The notes under the pieces were generated by a model. That model did not search any database, was not told the DNA's origin, and saw nothing but the letters and a program-made list of their open reading frames with translations. Positions 39,533 through 49,233 of a stretch of DNA of 64,000 nt are shown piece after piece; the first letter of the stretch is position 1; each line of letters starts with the position of its first letter. The stretch is from Devosia sp. GTDB taxonomy: Bacteria > Pseudomonadota > Alphaproteobacteria > Rhizobiales > Devosiaceae. Both the position numbers and the translations under genes were made by a program. Location of the stretch: the NCBI RefSeq assembly GCF_017744655.1, contig NZ_JAGIAW010000001.1, forward strand, positions 992,001 to 1,056,000, written 5' to 3'.

Positions 39533-40504
39533 ATGGTAACAAAACCCAAACGGATCGACATTCTGGGGGTAGCAACGGCGTCGGGCGCCTCGGTTCGCGG
39601 TTGTGGCATGGGGCCGGAGGCGCTGCGGGTAGCAGGGCTGCTGGAGGCGCTCGTTGAGCTGGAGCATTCGATTGGCGACCATGGCGATCTCCGAAGGGTG
39701 CATCCGGAGATAAGCACCAATCCGTCGAGCTGGCGATTGCCGGATGAGCGGAAGGCCGACGTACTGGAGCTTGCCGAGCGGACGAGCAATGCGGGTTACG
39801 ACATTCTGAGCAATGGGCACTTTCCGATTTTTATCGGCGGGGACCATTCGATTGCCATGGGTTCGCTGTCAGCTGTGTCGCGGTACAATGCACCCAAGGG
39901 CAAGCCGGTGCATGTGCTCTGGGTCGATGCGCATGCCGACTATAACACGCCTGATACCTCGCCATCGGGCAATCTCCACGGGATGCCACTGGCGCTGCTG
40001 TGTGGCGAGCCGGGCTTTGACGACAGTTATAGGGGTGATTGGCTCGGGAAGATCGAGCCGCGCAATGTCACGATCTTTGGGGCGCGCTCGATCGACCGGG
40101 AGGAGCGTCGGCTGCTGCATGCGCGCGGCGTGGAAGTGATCGATATGCGCAAGATCGATCAGACGGGCGTGGTCGGGTTGATGCAGCCGATACTTGACCG
40201 CGTGAAGGCGGCGAATGGGCACCTGCATGTGAGTTTTGATGTGGATGTGGTGGACCCTGCTCTGGCCCCGGGAGGCGGCACGCTGGTGCCAGGAGGGCTG
40301 ACCTATCGCGAGGCGCATCTGATCATGGAGATGCTGCATGACAGCGGCGTGGTGGGGTCGCTCGATATCGTGGAGCTCAATCCGTTTGTGGACCACGGTG
40401 GCAAGAGCGCGACGCTGTTGGTGGACCTGGTGGCGAGCCTGTTTGGGCGGTCGATCATGGGTGAGGAGCCGGGGCCGGTGGAGTTTGTGACGGGGGAGGA
40501 CTAG
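39533..40504 (+). CDS. rocF: Arginase
   Basis: Splits arginine into ornithine and urea, with a binuclear manganese centre. The ureohydrolase motifs are present: GGDHSIAMGS, VDAHADYNTP and SFDVDVVDPALAPGGGT, then PGGLTYREAHLIME, which favours arginase over agmatinase. 323 residues from the ATG at 39533, which has GAGGA 7 bases upstream; an ATG at 39509 lacks this. It is a lone plus-strand gene inserted between clpX and lon. Confidence 0.94.
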   Translation: MVTKPKRIDILGVATASGASVRGCGMGPEALRVAGLLEALVELEHSIGDHGDLRRVHPEISTNPSSWRLPDERKADVLELAERTSNAGYDILSNGHFPIFIGGDHSIAMGSLSAVSRYNAPKGKPVHVLWVDAHADYNTPDTSPSGNLHGMPLALLCGEPGFDDSYRGDWLGKIEPRNVTIFGARSIDREERRLLHARGVEVIDMRKIDQTGVVGLMQPILDRVKAANGHLHVSFDVDVVDPALAPGGGTLVPGGLTYREAHLIMEMLHDSGVVGSLDIVELNPFVDHGGKSATLLVDLVASLFGRSIMGEEPGPVEFVTGED

Positions 40505-40680
40505 GCACCAGCCTTCCCTCGCCCCTTGCGGGAGAGGGAAAGGAATTTCTTCGTTCAGAAGAAATTCCAGGGTGAGGGGTTCTCTCCACACGCTCAGGGC
40601 TTGCCGAGGGATCGCATACCCCTCATCCGCCCCTTCGGGGCACCTTCTCCCGCAAGGGGAGAAGGGAGTGCGGTGGCTCA
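40505..40680. repeat. Intergenic repeat cluster (rhizobial palindromic type)
   Basis: The stretch contains CCCTCGCCCCTTGCGGGAGAGGG, AAGGAATTTCTTC-GTTCA-GAAGAAATTCC (an inverted repeat) and CCTTCTCCCGCAAGGGGAGAAGG. It is palindrome-rich and noncoding, in the style of rhizobial intergenic mosaic elements. Confidence 0.7.
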
Positions 40681-40691
40681 CAAACTTCAAA

Positions 40692-40725
40692 CAAAAAAAC
40701 ACCGGGTCTTGCGACCCGGCGTTTT
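40692..40725 (-). terminator. Terminator of clpX
   Basis: On the minus strand, CGCCGGGTC-GCAA-GACCCGGTG followed by seven Ts. It is 26 bases past the clpX stop. Confidence 0.9.
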
Positions 40726-40745
40726 GATTTCAGCTCAGCGCCGCT

Positions 40746-42023
40746 TTAGGCCGATGCAGGCTCTTCGTCTTTCTTGCGCTCGGAGTAGATGTAGAGCGGA
40801 CGGACATCCTTGCCCTTCACCACTTCTTCCGAGATCACCACTTCTTCGACGCCTTCGAGCGAGGGCAGGTCGTACATGGTATCGAGAAGGATTGCTTCCA
40901 TGATCGAGCGGAGGCCGCGGGCGCCGGTCTTGCGCTCGATGGCCTTCTCGGCGATCGCCTTGAGGGCGTCTTCGTGGAAGGTCAGTTCGACTTCTTCCAT
41001 CTGGAAGAGGCGCTGGTACTGACGGACGAGAGCGTTCTTCGGAGCGGTCAGGATTTCGATCAGGGCCGGAATGTCGAGGTCTTCCAGGGTCGCGAGAACC
41101 GGGAGACGACCGATGAATTCCGGGATCAGGCCGAAACGGACCAAATCTTCCGGAGCGACGTCCTTGAGAAGCTCGCCGACGCGACGATCCTGCGGGTCCT
41201 TGACGGTGGCCGAGAAGCCGATGCCCGAACCTTCGCCGCGAGCGGAGATGATCTTTTCAAGACCAGCGAAAGCGCCGCCGCAGATGAAGAGGATGTTCGT
41301 GGTGTCGACCTGCAGGAATTCCTGCTGCGGATGCTTGCGGCCGCCCTGCGGAGGCACGGAGGCAACGGTGCCTTCCATGATCTTGAGGAGAGCCTGCTGC
41401 ACGCCTTCGCCGGACACGTCGCGGGTTATGGACGGATTGTCCGACTTGCGGGAAATCTTGTCGACTTCGTCGATGTAGACGATGCCGCGCTGGGCCTTTT
41501 CGACATTGTAGTCGGCGGCCTGGAGCAGTTTCAGGATGATGTTTTCGACGTCTTCACCGACATAACCGGCTTCGGTCAGGGTCGTGGCGTCAGCCATGGT
41601 GAAGGGCACGTCGAGAATGCGGGCCAGCGTCTGTGCGAGCAGGGTCTTGCCCGAGCCCGTGGGACCGATGAGCAGAATGTTGGACTTCGACAGCTCGACG
41701 TCCTGATTCTTGGTCGCGTGGTGCAGGCGCTTGTAGTGGTTGTGGACAGCCACGGAGAGGACGCGCTTGGCGCGACCCTGGCCGATGACGTAATCGTCGA
41801 GCACCTTGCAGATATCGGCAGGGGTCGGCACGCCATCGGAGGACTTGACCATGGAGGTCTTGTTCTCTTCGCGGATGATGTCCATGCACAGCTCTACGCA
41901 TTCATCGCAGATGAATACGGTCGGGCCGGCGATCAGCTTGCGAACCTCATGCTGCGATTTCCCGCAGAACGAGCAGTACAGCGTGTTCTTGGAGGTTTCG
42001 CCGTTCGTTGTCTCTTTGGACAT
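40746..42023 (-). CDS. clpX: ATP-dependent Clp protease ATP-binding subunit ClpX
   Basis: A hexameric AAA+ unfoldase that feeds substrates to ClpP (425 residues). N-terminal C4 zinc finger ([14 protein letters not shown] ... CDECVELC), Walker [16 protein letters not shown], Walker [12 protein letters not shown] and an IGF-type loop region before [11 protein letters not shown]. It is 172 bases after clpP on the same strand. Confidence 0.99.
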   Translation of the reverse strand: MSKETTNGETSKNTLYCSFCGKSQHEVRKLIAGPTVFICDECVELCMDIIREENKTSMVKSSDGVPTPADICKVLDDYVIGQGRAKRVLSVAVHNHYKRLHHATKNQDVELSKSNILLIGPTGSGKTLLAQTLARILDVPFTMADATTLTEAGYVGEDVENIILKLLQAADYNVEKAQRGIVYIDEVDKISRKSDNPSITRDVSGEGVQQALLKIMEGTVASVPPQGGRKHPQQEFLQVDTTNILFICGGAFAGLEKIISARGEGSGIGFSATVKDPQDRRVGELLKDVAPEDLVRFGLIPEFIGRLPVLATLEDLDIPALIEILTAPKNALVRQYQRLFQMEEVELTFHEDALKAIAEKAIERKTGARGLRSIMEAILLDTMYDLPSLEGVEEVVISEEVVKGKDVRPLYIYSERKKDEEPASA

Positions 42024-42195
42024 CAGTCACTCCCGGGAACTTTTGGTCCCCAAAATCAGCGTTATCGGAAACCGTAACGCGGAAGACATAAAGAAAGTCT
42101 AAGCCGAAACGACCTTAAAGGCCGTTCCGGCTGTGTGCAATTGCTGTGGGATCACAGTCCACGGCGCATCAGCAATGTGCTTAACGCGCGTCAAA

Positions 42196-42825
42196 TCAGG
42201 CAGACGCCTCGGGAACAGCACGCTTCTCGTGGATGGAATCGATCAGACCGAAGGTCTTGGCTTCTTCCGGAGACAGGAAGCGATCGCGCTCGAGAGCGTT
42301 CTCGATTTCCTCGTAGGTGCGGCCGGTGTGCTTCTCATAAATCTGATTAAGACGACGCTTCAAACCCTCGACTTCCTTGGCATGAATCAGAATGTCAGTG
42401 ACCTGACCCTGGAAGCCGCCGGAAGGCTGGTGAACCATGACGCGCGAGTTCGGCAGCGAGGTGCGCATGCCCTTTTCGCCAGCGGCGAGGAGCAGCGAAC
42501 CCATGGAAGCAGCCTGGCCCATGACCATGGTGGCAACGGCCGGGCGGATAAACTGCATGGTGTCGTAGATGGAAAGGCCAGCCGTCACCACGCCACCGGG
42601 CGAGTTGATGTAGAGGGCGATTTCCTTCTTCGGGTTCTCTGATTCGAGGAACAGAAGCTGGGCGACGATGAGCGAGGCCATATTGTCCTCGACCACACCG
42701 GTCACGAAAATGATGCGCTCGCGCAGAAGGCGCGAATAGATGTCGAAAGCGCGTTCGCCACGGTTCGACTGCTCGACCACCATGGGAACGAGCGTGTTCA
42801 TGTAAAGATCGTGCGGATCCCGCAT
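42196..42825 (-). CDS. clpP: ATP-dependent Clp protease proteolytic subunit ClpP
   Basis: A serine protease forming the 14-mer barrel (209 residues). The catalytic Ser is at 107 ([11 protein letters not shown]) and the His at 132 ([10 protein letters not shown]), with the Asp later in [12 protein letters not shown]. Followed by clpX. The upstream region carries an RpoH-like promoter match. Confidence 0.99.
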   Translation of the reverse strand: MRDPHDLYMNTLVPMVVEQSNRGERAFDIYSRLLRERIIFVTGVVEDNMASLIVAQLLFLESENPKKEIALYINSPGGVVTAGLSIYDTMQFIRPAVATMVMGQAASMGSLLLAAGEKGMRTSLPNSRVMVHQPSGGFQGQVTDILIHAKEVEGLKRRLNQIYEKHTGRTYEEIENALERDRFLSPEEAKTFGLIDSIHEKRAVPEASA

Positions 42826-42997
42826 ATTTTGCCCCTTGGCCCCCGTCGGCGTCGCAAGCGAACGGCAGGCTTAGTTGGTTGGCCCACGCCCCTGCCCCGA
42901 ACGCGCACATGGCAAGGCAGAGAAACGCAGGTGAAATTCGAATCGGCGCGACTGGCCGATTGCAGCTATGCCGCCTTAACGGGCGGTAAAGGCACAA

Positions 42998-43025
42998 ATA
43001 GGCGGCAATGGGGCCGGCTTCAATA
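42998..43025 (-). promoter_or_regulatory. RpoH-like promoter of clpP
   Basis: On the minus strand, ATTGAA (43020-43025), 16 bases, then CCTATT (42998-43003). The -10 is identical to that before lon; the -35 has one mismatch to CTTGAA. It would give a leader of about 165 bases. Confidence 0.4.
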
Positions 43026-43117
43026 GAGCGTCGCCAATGCAATGACACTAAGGTGAATGCCGCGTTTGGGATGTTCACAACTCCAGCCGGCCGGCTCCGT
43101 CAGATTTAATTCACGGT

Positions 43118-43145
43118 TGATAATGTTCTTGTTCTGTTCTAGTAA
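43118..43145 (+). promoter_or_regulatory. SOS promoter with perfect LexA box
   Basis: TTGATA (43118-43123), a 16-base spacer, TAGTAA (43140-43145). The spacer contains GTTC-N7-GTTC (43125-43139), an exact alphaproteobacterial LexA direct repeat. LexA bound there would occlude the promoter. Confidence 0.75.
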
Positions 43146-43171
43146 ACTCGGGATCTGTGAGGGAGGACAAT

Positions 43172-43567
43172 ATGGATCATCCGGTGCTGGAACTGGAACG
43201 CGCTGCCATGGCCCGCTGGTGCCGGGGCGAAACGCGGGGATTTGTCGAACTGCTCGACGAGGACGTCGTCTATTTCGACCCCACGACACAAAGCCGGCTC
43301 AACAAGGCAGACCTGATGGCCATGTATGCCGAGATCGAAGGAACGATCTTTGCCGACCGCTACGAATTCATCGAGCCGCTGGTGCAGGAAATCGGCGACG
43401 CGGCGGTGCTGACGTTCAGGTTTGTCTCATGGGACAATGCGGGCAAAGCACTGCGCTGGAATTGCACCGAGGTGTTCCGGCGCCGTGATGGCGTGTGGCG
43501 GATCATCCAGACCCATTGGTCGATCACCGAGGCCGGCATACCAGACCCGGCGCCCTATACGATCTAG
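43172..43567 (+). CDS. SnoaL/NTF2-like protein under LexA-type control
   Basis: A 131-residue NTF2-fold protein of the SnoaL-like/ketosteroid-isomerase-like group. Visible: an N-terminal helix (LELERAAMARWCRGETRGFV), EDVVYFDPTTQSRLNKADLM and the C-terminal strand RRRDGVWRIIQTHWS. Members may be isomerases, hydratases or binding proteins; the activity here is unknown. Ribosome-binding site GGGAGG is 5 bases before the ATG at 43172; the GTG at 43157 is less likely. Its promoter carries a perfect LexA box. Confidence 0.85.
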   Translation: MDHPVLELERAAMARWCRGETRGFVELLDEDVVYFDPTTQSRLNKADLMAMYAEIEGTIFADRYEFIEPLVQEIGDAAVLTFRFVSWDNAGKALRWNCTEVFRRRDGVWRIIQTHWSITEAGIPDPAPYTI

Positions 43568-43605
43568 GGACGAGGCGGCGGGACTTTTCTCCCGCCGCAA
43601 AAGCC

Positions 43606-43845
43606 TTATTCGGCGCCGCCGGTGAAGGAAACGACGATGCCCTTCTTCTTGAAATAGGCCTGCATGAGCTTGCGGCCCTGGCGGTTGGGCTGGGCGAGCT
43701 TGGAGGTCTCGAACACGGCTTCCTTGGCGCCTTCCTTGGCCATGGCGGCCTTGAGCGCTGCGATGTGCAGGTCGATGTCTTCGTTGTTGTTCTTGATCGA
43801 GGCGTAGATGGCGTCGATCGCTGCGGAAACGGTGATGTCGCTCAC
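43606..43845 (-). CDS. Conserved hypothetical protein
   Basis: A 79-residue soluble protein I do not recognise. With GTG at 43845 as start (AAGGA 7 bases upstream) it begins VSDITVSAAIDAIYASIKNN (V read as Met), is helical and charged, and ends GRKLMQAYFKKKGIVVSFTG. No signal peptide or membrane segment. A longer start at 43881 is possible. It is convergent with the SnoaL-like gene. Confidence 0.65.
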   Translation of the reverse strand: MSDITVSAAIDAIYASIKNNNEDIDLHIAALKAAMAKEGAKEAVFETSKLAQPNRQGRKLMQAYFKKKGIVVSFTGGAE

Positions 43846-44017
43846 GTGCGGATTTCCTTCGTCGCGTTTTGGCGCTCTCAAGACATCATTGCGGGTCGTT
43901 TGCCAAGGGTTTTCACCCCGTTTGAGAAAACGGAGGCCGGCGCAATCGCGGGGATGACGGCGAGTAGAGCAAGGCCGCGGAGCGAGAATCGCCGCGGCTT
44001 AACCCTCAGCACCACCG

Positions 44018-44416
44018 CTATGTCGGCTTGAATTCAGGTCGGCCCTCGCCGGTCTCGCTATGGCGGTCACTTTCATGCAGCGGCCTGATCTGGATTCGGC
44101 AATGGGCGGCGATGGGATCGTCGGCGAAAAGCGCCTTGGCTTCAGCCATGTCGGTGGCTTGGATGAGGACAACGCCACCAACGACTTCCTTGGCCTCGGC
44201 ATAGGGGCCATCGGTTTCGTTGATGCGCACGGGGCGACGACGGTCGATCACTTCCTCGGTCGAAACGTCAGCCAGGGGCGAGGCTATGAGCAGGTGACCG
44301 CCGGCGCGCAGTTTCTGGTCGTGTTCGATAGTCGCATCGTCGAGGCGGCGCATTTCTTCGGGTGTGGTGCCGGCGAAAGCATCTGGAGCGAAATGGAAGA
44401 GGCAAAGGAATTTCAT
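44018..44416 (-). CDS. YCII-related (YciI-like/DGPF) protein
   Basis: A 132-residue protein with the ferredoxin-like YCII fold: MKFLCLFHFAPDAF, then TDGPYAEAKEVVGGVVLIQA (the 'DGPF/Y.E.KE..GG' motif). Such proteins often accompany extracytoplasmic-function sigma factors, but none is seen here. Function is unknown. GGAG lies before the ATG. Confidence 0.85.
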   Translation of the reverse strand: MKFLCLFHFAPDAFAGTTPEEMRRLDDATIEHDQKLRAGGHLLIASPLADVSTEEVIDRRRPVRINETDGPYAEAKEVVGGVVLIQATDMAEAKALFADDPIAAHCRIQIRPLHESDRHSETGEGRPEFKPT

Positions 44417-44566
44417 GTTCGGTCTCCGTGGTTGGACAGCGACGCGACGAGTGCCCGTTCTTGGGCTCGACTAATTTTCTGAGCTTTTTTTCGTTGAGCC
44501 ACCAGAGGCATTTGCAGGGCGATGGGGTCGGCTTAAGGTGACGGGGTACAAGCCCTACGGACGACC

Positions 44567-45823
44567 ATGGCCGCCATTATTCAAGTCAAGCCGATCACCG
44601 ACGTTGCCGACGACCGCCGCGCCAGTGCCGCCCCTCGCGATCCCAAGTTTTTCCAGAGCCCCTATGCCTTCTATGCCGAGCGGCATGCGAGCAATCCGGC
44701 TTTTTTCTGGGAAGAGTATGGGCATTGGTGCTTTGCCGATTTCAAATCGGTCAGCGCCTTGTTACGCGATAAGCGATTTGGCCGGGAAATCCTGCATGTG
44801 TCGACGCGGGAGGAAATCGGGCTGCCGGAGCCGAAGCCGCATGTGGCGGATTTTGATCTCACCGAAAAACACTCGCTGCTGAACCTCGAACCGCCGGGGC
44901 ACACGCGGCTGCGCATGCTGGTCAATCGGGCTTTCGTGTCGCGGCAGGTGGAGCAGCTACGGCCACGCATTCGGCAGTTGGCCAATGAGATCATCGATGG
45001 GTTCGAGGGCGAGGATAGCGTCGATCTGATCAAGGCTTTTGCCGCGCCCCTGCCCGCGATCATCATTGCAGAAATGATTGGCCTGCCGGCCGAAGCGGCG
45101 CCGCAATTGCTCAATTGGTCCAATCGGATGGTCACCATGTACATGTACGGGGTGACGTATGAGACCGAACTCGATGCCAACAAGGCGTCGGCCGATTTCA
45201 TGACTTATCTGCGCGATGTGATTGCCGAGCGGCGTCGGGTGCCGCGGGAAGACCTGCTTACGCACATGCTCACCGCCGAACAGGGCGGGGAGAAGCTGAG
45301 CGACGATGAGGTGATGTCGACCGCCATCCTGCTGCTCAATGCCGGGCATGAGGCGACGGTGCACACGACAGGGAATGGGGTGAAATCCATTCTCGAAAGC
45401 GGGCTTGATCCCAAGACGCTATTTGCGACGCCGGAGCAGACCGAGGCGACGGTGGAGGAGTGTTTACGCTTTGACGCGCCGCTGCATCTTTTTACGCGCT
45501 ATGCGCTGACGGACCTGGAAGTGGAAGGCATTCCGCTACGGAAGGGTGACGTGATTGGGCTGATGCTTGGTGCGGCCAATCGCGATCCCTCGCGGTTTGC
45601 CGATGCGGGGCGGTTCGATCCGTTCCGGACGGATGGCGCCAATGTCAGCTTTGGCGCCGGCATCCACTTCTGCATCGGTGCGCCGCTGGCGCGGATCGAG
45701 TTGCAGGAGGCCATGTCTGTGATGTTCCAGCGCCTGCCGAAGCTGCGGCTGGCCGAGCAGCCGAGCTACAACGACGTGTTCCATTTCCATGGGCTGGAAA
45801 AGCTCATGGTGCGCTGGGACTGA
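44567..45823 (+). CDS. Cytochrome P450
   Basis: A soluble haem-thiolate monooxygenase (418 residues). The haem-binding loop FGAGIHFCIGAPLAR has the axial Cys at residue 369, the K-helix ExxR is in EECLRFDAP and the I-helix oxygen-activation motif is LLNAGHEATVHTTGN. The substrate is unknown. No ferredoxin or reductase is next to it, so it must use partners elsewhere. The ribosome-binding site is weak. Confidence 0.95.
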   Translation: MAAIIQVKPITDVADDRRASAAPRDPKFFQSPYAFYAERHASNPAFFWEEYGHWCFADFKSVSALLRDKRFGREILHVSTREEIGLPEPKPHVADFDLTEKHSLLNLEPPGHTRLRMLVNRAFVSRQVEQLRPRIRQLANEIIDGFEGEDSVDLIKAFAAPLPAIIIAEMIGLPAEAAPQLLNWSNRMVTMYMYGVTYETELDANKASADFMTYLRDVIAERRRVPREDLLTHMLTAEQGGEKLSDDEVMSTAILLLNAGHEATVHTTGNGVKSILESGLDPKTLFATPEQTEATVEECLRFDAPLHLFTRYALTDLEVEGIPLRKGDVIGLMLGAANRDPSRFADAGRFDPFRTDGANVSFGAGIHFCIGAPLARIELQEAMSVMFQRLPKLRLAEQPSYNDVFHFHGLEKLMVRWD

Positions 45824-45875
45824 GCTTTCCGCGCCGTGTGGTGAGATGCTTCGTGTAAGCGAAACCTAGGTGCCA

Positions 45876-45925
45876 CGCCCTCGTGGTTCGAGGCTGCGCT
45901 TCGCTGCGCACCTCACCATCAGGAC
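45876..45925. repeat. Intergenic palindromic repeat
   Basis: CCTCGTGGTTCGAGGCTGCG...CGCACCTCACCATCAGG, with an internal CTGCGC-TTCG-CTGCGC core. This type of interspersed element is common between rhizobial genes. It lies between two convergent genes (P450 and the repair enzyme). Confidence 0.55.
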
Positions 45926-45962
45926 TACTTGGATGCCAGGGCGTGGCCTTGTCATGCAGCCC

Positions 45963-47432
45963 CTAGAGCGTCGCGAGGACGGCCGGTAGCAGCGGCGGCA
46001 GGTCTTCGCTCATCATGCCGGGGCCGCCAAAGCGATTGGCAGCTTCCGCGTGGAGCCAGGCGCCGGCACAGGCGGCGTCGAAGCCGTTCATGCCCTGCGC
46101 GAGCAGGCCGCCGATGATGCCTGCGAGGACATCGCCGGAGCCGGCTGTGCCGAGCCAGTTGGGGGCATTGGCATTGATGGCGGCGCGGCCATCGGGCGCG
46201 GCGATGGCGGTGTCGCTGCCCTTGAGCAGGATGATGGCGCCGGAATGCTGGGCAGCGGCGCGGGCGCGTTCGAGCTTGCCGCCGGGGACGTTGCCGAAGA
46301 GGCGTTGGAATTCGCCTTCGTGGGGGGTGAGCACGACGGGGCGGGCGGCATTGGCCTTTATTGCGGCGAAGAGCCTTTCGCTCTCGCTGGCAAAACTGGT
46401 GATGGCGTCGGCGTCGAGCACCGTCGCCGCACCCGAGGAGAGGGTCGCCAGTGCCTTGTCGCGCGTGGCTTCGCCAATGCCGGCGGCCGGGCCTAGGACG
46501 ACGGCGTTCATGCGCCTATCGCCGAGCAGTTCGGCCAGTTCGCCGGCGTTTTCGGCGGACTTGAGCATGATGGCCGTCACATGGGCGGCGTGAACGCGTA
46601 ACGCGGCGGTTTCGCCTGCGAGGGAGACGACCCCTGCCCCAACGCGAAAAGCGCCATGGGCGGCGAGACGGGCGCCGCCGGTTTCGAGCTCGCTGCCGGA
46701 AACGACGATCACGTGGCCACGGTCATATTTGTGGCCGTCGGCCATGGACTGCGGCATGGCCCAGAGTTCGCGCGTGTTCTGCCAGGCTTTTGGGTTGATG
46801 CGGTCGAGGACCGCGTCGGGAATGCCGATATCGGCGAGGACGACTTCGCCGCAATGCTGACGGCCCGGCAGGAGCACGTGGCCGGGTTTCAGGCGGAAGA
46901 AGGTGACCGTCATGTCGGCGATCATGGCCACGCCACGGACGGCACCGGTAGCGCCATCGATGCCGCTGGGCACGTCGACGCTAACCACGGGGAGCGTCGA
47001 GCCGTTGACCGTGGTGATGATGCTGGCGATCTCGCCTTCGATGTCGCGATCGAGCCCGGCGCCCAGAATGGCGTCGACGATCAGGTCTGCGTCCTCGATG
47101 TCCTTTTCGCTCGGAGCGTCGATACGGCCGGTCCACTGCTCAGCCGCAACGAGAGCATCGCCGCGGAGCGCATTGCGTTCGCCGAGGAGGCGCACCTGCA
47201 CCGGCCAGCCGCGCTGCTGCAGGAGACGAGCGACGATGAAACCGTCGCCGCCATTGTTGCCGGTGCCGCACAGCACGAGAACGGAGCGCTGGTAATAGCG
47301 CTCGATGATGGCCTCGGCCACCGCCTTACCGGCCGCCTCCATCAGGCGGAAGGACCTGACGCCGCCTTCGATGGCGAAGCGATCGGCCTGGGCCATTTCC
47401 TGAGGCGTGAGAAGGGCATCGGTATGGGCCAT
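45963..47432 (-). CDS. nnrD: Bifunctional NAD(P)H-hydrate epimerase/dehydratase
   Basis: Repairs damaged NAD(P)H: the N-terminal YjeF domain ([19 protein letters not shown], about residues 55-73) epimerises the hydrate, and the C-terminal ribokinase-like domain ([17 protein letters not shown] near residue 450) uses ADP to dehydrate it. 489 residues, normal. The gene is placed upstream of glnB/glnA in several rhizobia; here a GGDEF gene separates them. Confidence 0.96.
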   Translation of the reverse strand: MAHTDALLTPQEMAQADRFAIEGGVRSFRLMEAAGKAVAEAIIERYYQRSVLVLCGTGNNGGDGFIVARLLQQRGWPVQVRLLGERNALRGDALVAAEQWTGRIDAPSEKDIEDADLIVDAILGAGLDRDIEGEIASIITTVNGSTLPVVSVDVPSGIDGATGAVRGVAMIADMTVTFFRLKPGHVLLPGRQHCGEVVLADIGIPDAVLDRINPKAWQNTRELWAMPQSMADGHKYDRGHVIVVSGSELETGGARLAAHGAFRVGAGVVSLAGETAALRVHAAHVTAIMLKSAENAGELAELLGDRRMNAVVLGPAAGIGEATRDKALATLSSGAATVLDADAITSFASESERLFAAIKANAARPVVLTPHEGEFQRLFGNVPGGKLERARAAAQHSGAIILLKGSDTAIAAPDGRAAINANAPNWLGTAGSGDVLAGIIGGLLAQGMNGFDAACAGAWLHAEAANRFGGPGMMSEDLPPLLPAVLATL

Positions 47433-47540
47433 GAGTGCCTCGCTGCGAGTCAGTGCTGTCTATCTCATAGCGAGGTTGGAGCAGAAATAGGACAAAGAAA
47501 CGCCGGAACCGGCAATTGGACGGAAAAGCAACGGGGTGTT

Positions 47541-49127
47541 TTAGCCGGCCTGCCGGCGTTGGTCCGTGTCGCGCCAGACCGTGCGATTGCGGCCACCATG
47601 CTTGGCCGCATAGAGCCGCTGGTCGGCGCGAACCATGATTTCGTCGTGGTGGCGGGCCTCGGCGGTCGAGCACAGGCCAATGCTTGCCGTGGCGCGGAGG
47701 CCCGGGGCGATGTCGCTCCAATCGATGTCCTGGAGCGCCAGGCGCAGGTCTTCCACGATGGCGATCGCGTCCTGGGTATCATGGCGCGGCAGGATCACGA
47801 CGAATTCCTCACCGCCGAGGCGGGCCGCAAAGCCCAGGTCGGCCACATGGGCGCCCAGGGTGCGGGAGACTCGGCGCAGGACGTCGTCGCCTACGAGGTG
47901 GGAATATTGATCGTTCACGGCCTTGAAGTGATCGAGATCGAAGATGGCCAGCGCGTAGTCGCTGCCTGCCAGGTCTTCCACCATGCGCTCGAAACTGCGC
48001 CGATTGGGCATGCCGGTCAGCGCGTCAAGCAAGGCTTCCGCGGCCAGCGCACTGGCGCGAGCGCGCAACTGGCTGGTTTCCGCGCGCAGTTCCGCTGCTT
48101 TGGCGAGGCGCTGCGTAGTTTCGCCGGATTGGCGCACATAGAGCGCGTGGAAACGCTTTTGCAGCGCCAATGCCAGCTCGAATTGACCGAGAGCCTCATG
48201 GACCCGCCCCAATTGGGCGGCTGCATTGAGCTGATGGTCGATCTGGCCCGTTTCATCGGCAAGGTCCAGGGATTGCTGCGCAGCTTCCAGCGCGCCAGAG
48301 AGATCGCCGCTGCGCAGCCGGGCCGTTGCGAGGGTATAGAGATAGTGGATGCGAAGACTGGCCCCACCTTCGCCGGGTAGAGCGGCCGAGCGCTCGAGGC
48401 GCTGCATCGCAGCGTCGACATCGCCTTTGAGAGCGCTGTATTCGGCGCAATTGCCGAGCGCCACGCGCAGGGTCCAGAGATCGCCACAGGCTTCGGCGGC
48501 GGAAATGGCCTCGTCGGTTATGCGAATGGCGCGGTCCAGCCAATGAGTCGTGGCGGACGTGTCCTCTGCGGCTTCGGCTTCTTCGGCGCGCTTGGAATAG
48601 CAAAAGCCGAGGTTGAGCAGGCCGAAGGCGTGGAGACCGGCATTTCCGGCGCTTGCTGCTACCGCAGTGCTGCGCTCGAGGAGCGGAACGGCCATGGAAA
48701 CCTGCCGGCAGACCGCCAGGGTGACGCCCTTGGCATTGAGCGCGAATGCCAGTGCCGGGGCGTCATTGCTGCTTTCGGCGGTGGCGACAGCCAGCGAGGC
48801 CAGGTCAAAGGCATCGTCGCTCAGGCCGATATCGAGCAGCAGGAAGGCTTCGATGGCCTTGATGCGGGCCAATTCGGCCGTGTCATCGAGCTTGCTCCAG
48901 AGGCGCCTGGCGGCGACGGCGCATTCCAGCCCGACCTCGACATCCCCCAGCCGCATGCAGCACCAGGCCATCTGGCTCATGCAGCGGGCCAGAGTGCTGG
49001 GCTCGCCCTGTTGCTGGGCCGAAAGATAGGCTGATTTGGCAAAGCTCAGCGCCCCGGCGCAATCGCCCCTGTCCATGAGCGAAAAGCTCTGGGCGAGATC
49101 GTCACCGAAAAAGCGCTGGTCAGACAC
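47541..49127 (-). CDS. TPR-containing diguanylate cyclase
   Basis: The first 330 residues are helical with repeats of TPR type (for example CMSQMAWCCMRLGDVEVGLE; ALGNCAEYSALKGDVDAAMQ), followed by a coiled stretch (about 330-365) and a GGDEF domain (TGMPNRRSFERMVEDLAG then ARLGGEEFVVILPRHD). The active motif GGEEF is intact, so it should make cyclic di-GMP. The RxxD product-inhibition site is absent. No membrane segment. The start is GTG with a weak ribosome-binding site, so it is not certain. Confidence 0.9.
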   Translation of the reverse strand: MSDQRFFGDDLAQSFSLMDRGDCAGALSFAKSAYLSAQQQGEPSTLARCMSQMAWCCMRLGDVEVGLECAVAARRLWSKLDDTAELARIKAIEAFLLLDIGLSDDAFDLASLAVATAESSNDAPALAFALNAKGVTLAVCRQVSMAVPLLERSTAVAASAGNAGLHAFGLLNLGFCYSKRAEEAEAAEDTSATTHWLDRAIRITDEAISAAEACGDLWTLRVALGNCAEYSALKGDVDAAMQRLERSAALPGEGGASLRIHYLYTLATARLRSGDLSGALEAAQQSLDLADETGQIDHQLNAAAQLGRVHEALGQFELALALQKRFHALYVRQSGETTQRLAKAAELRAETSQLRARASALAAEALLDALTGMPNRRSFERMVEDLAGSDYALAIFDLDHFKAVNDQYSHLVGDDVLRRVSRTLGAHVADLGFAARLGGEEFVVILPRHDTQDAIAIVEDLRLALQDIDWSDIAPGLRATASIGLCSTAEARHHDEIMVRADQRLYAAKHGGRNRTVWRDTDQRRQAG

Positions 49128-49233
49128 AGATACTTACAACCCCCGAGCAGAGCGACCATAGCCGATTTTCAGCTCTGATTGTACTCAACTTTTTGGTGTG
49201 CACGTTTTTCGGGCCCTCGATGCCGCCAAATCT

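Larger units (their letters stand above)
42826..43171. other. clpP / SnoaL divergent regulatory region
   Basis: This 346-base gap holds two divergent promoters: an RpoH-like one for clpP (42998-43025) and an SOS-type one for the gene at 43172 (43118-43145). No gene is apparent. Confidence 0.6.
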
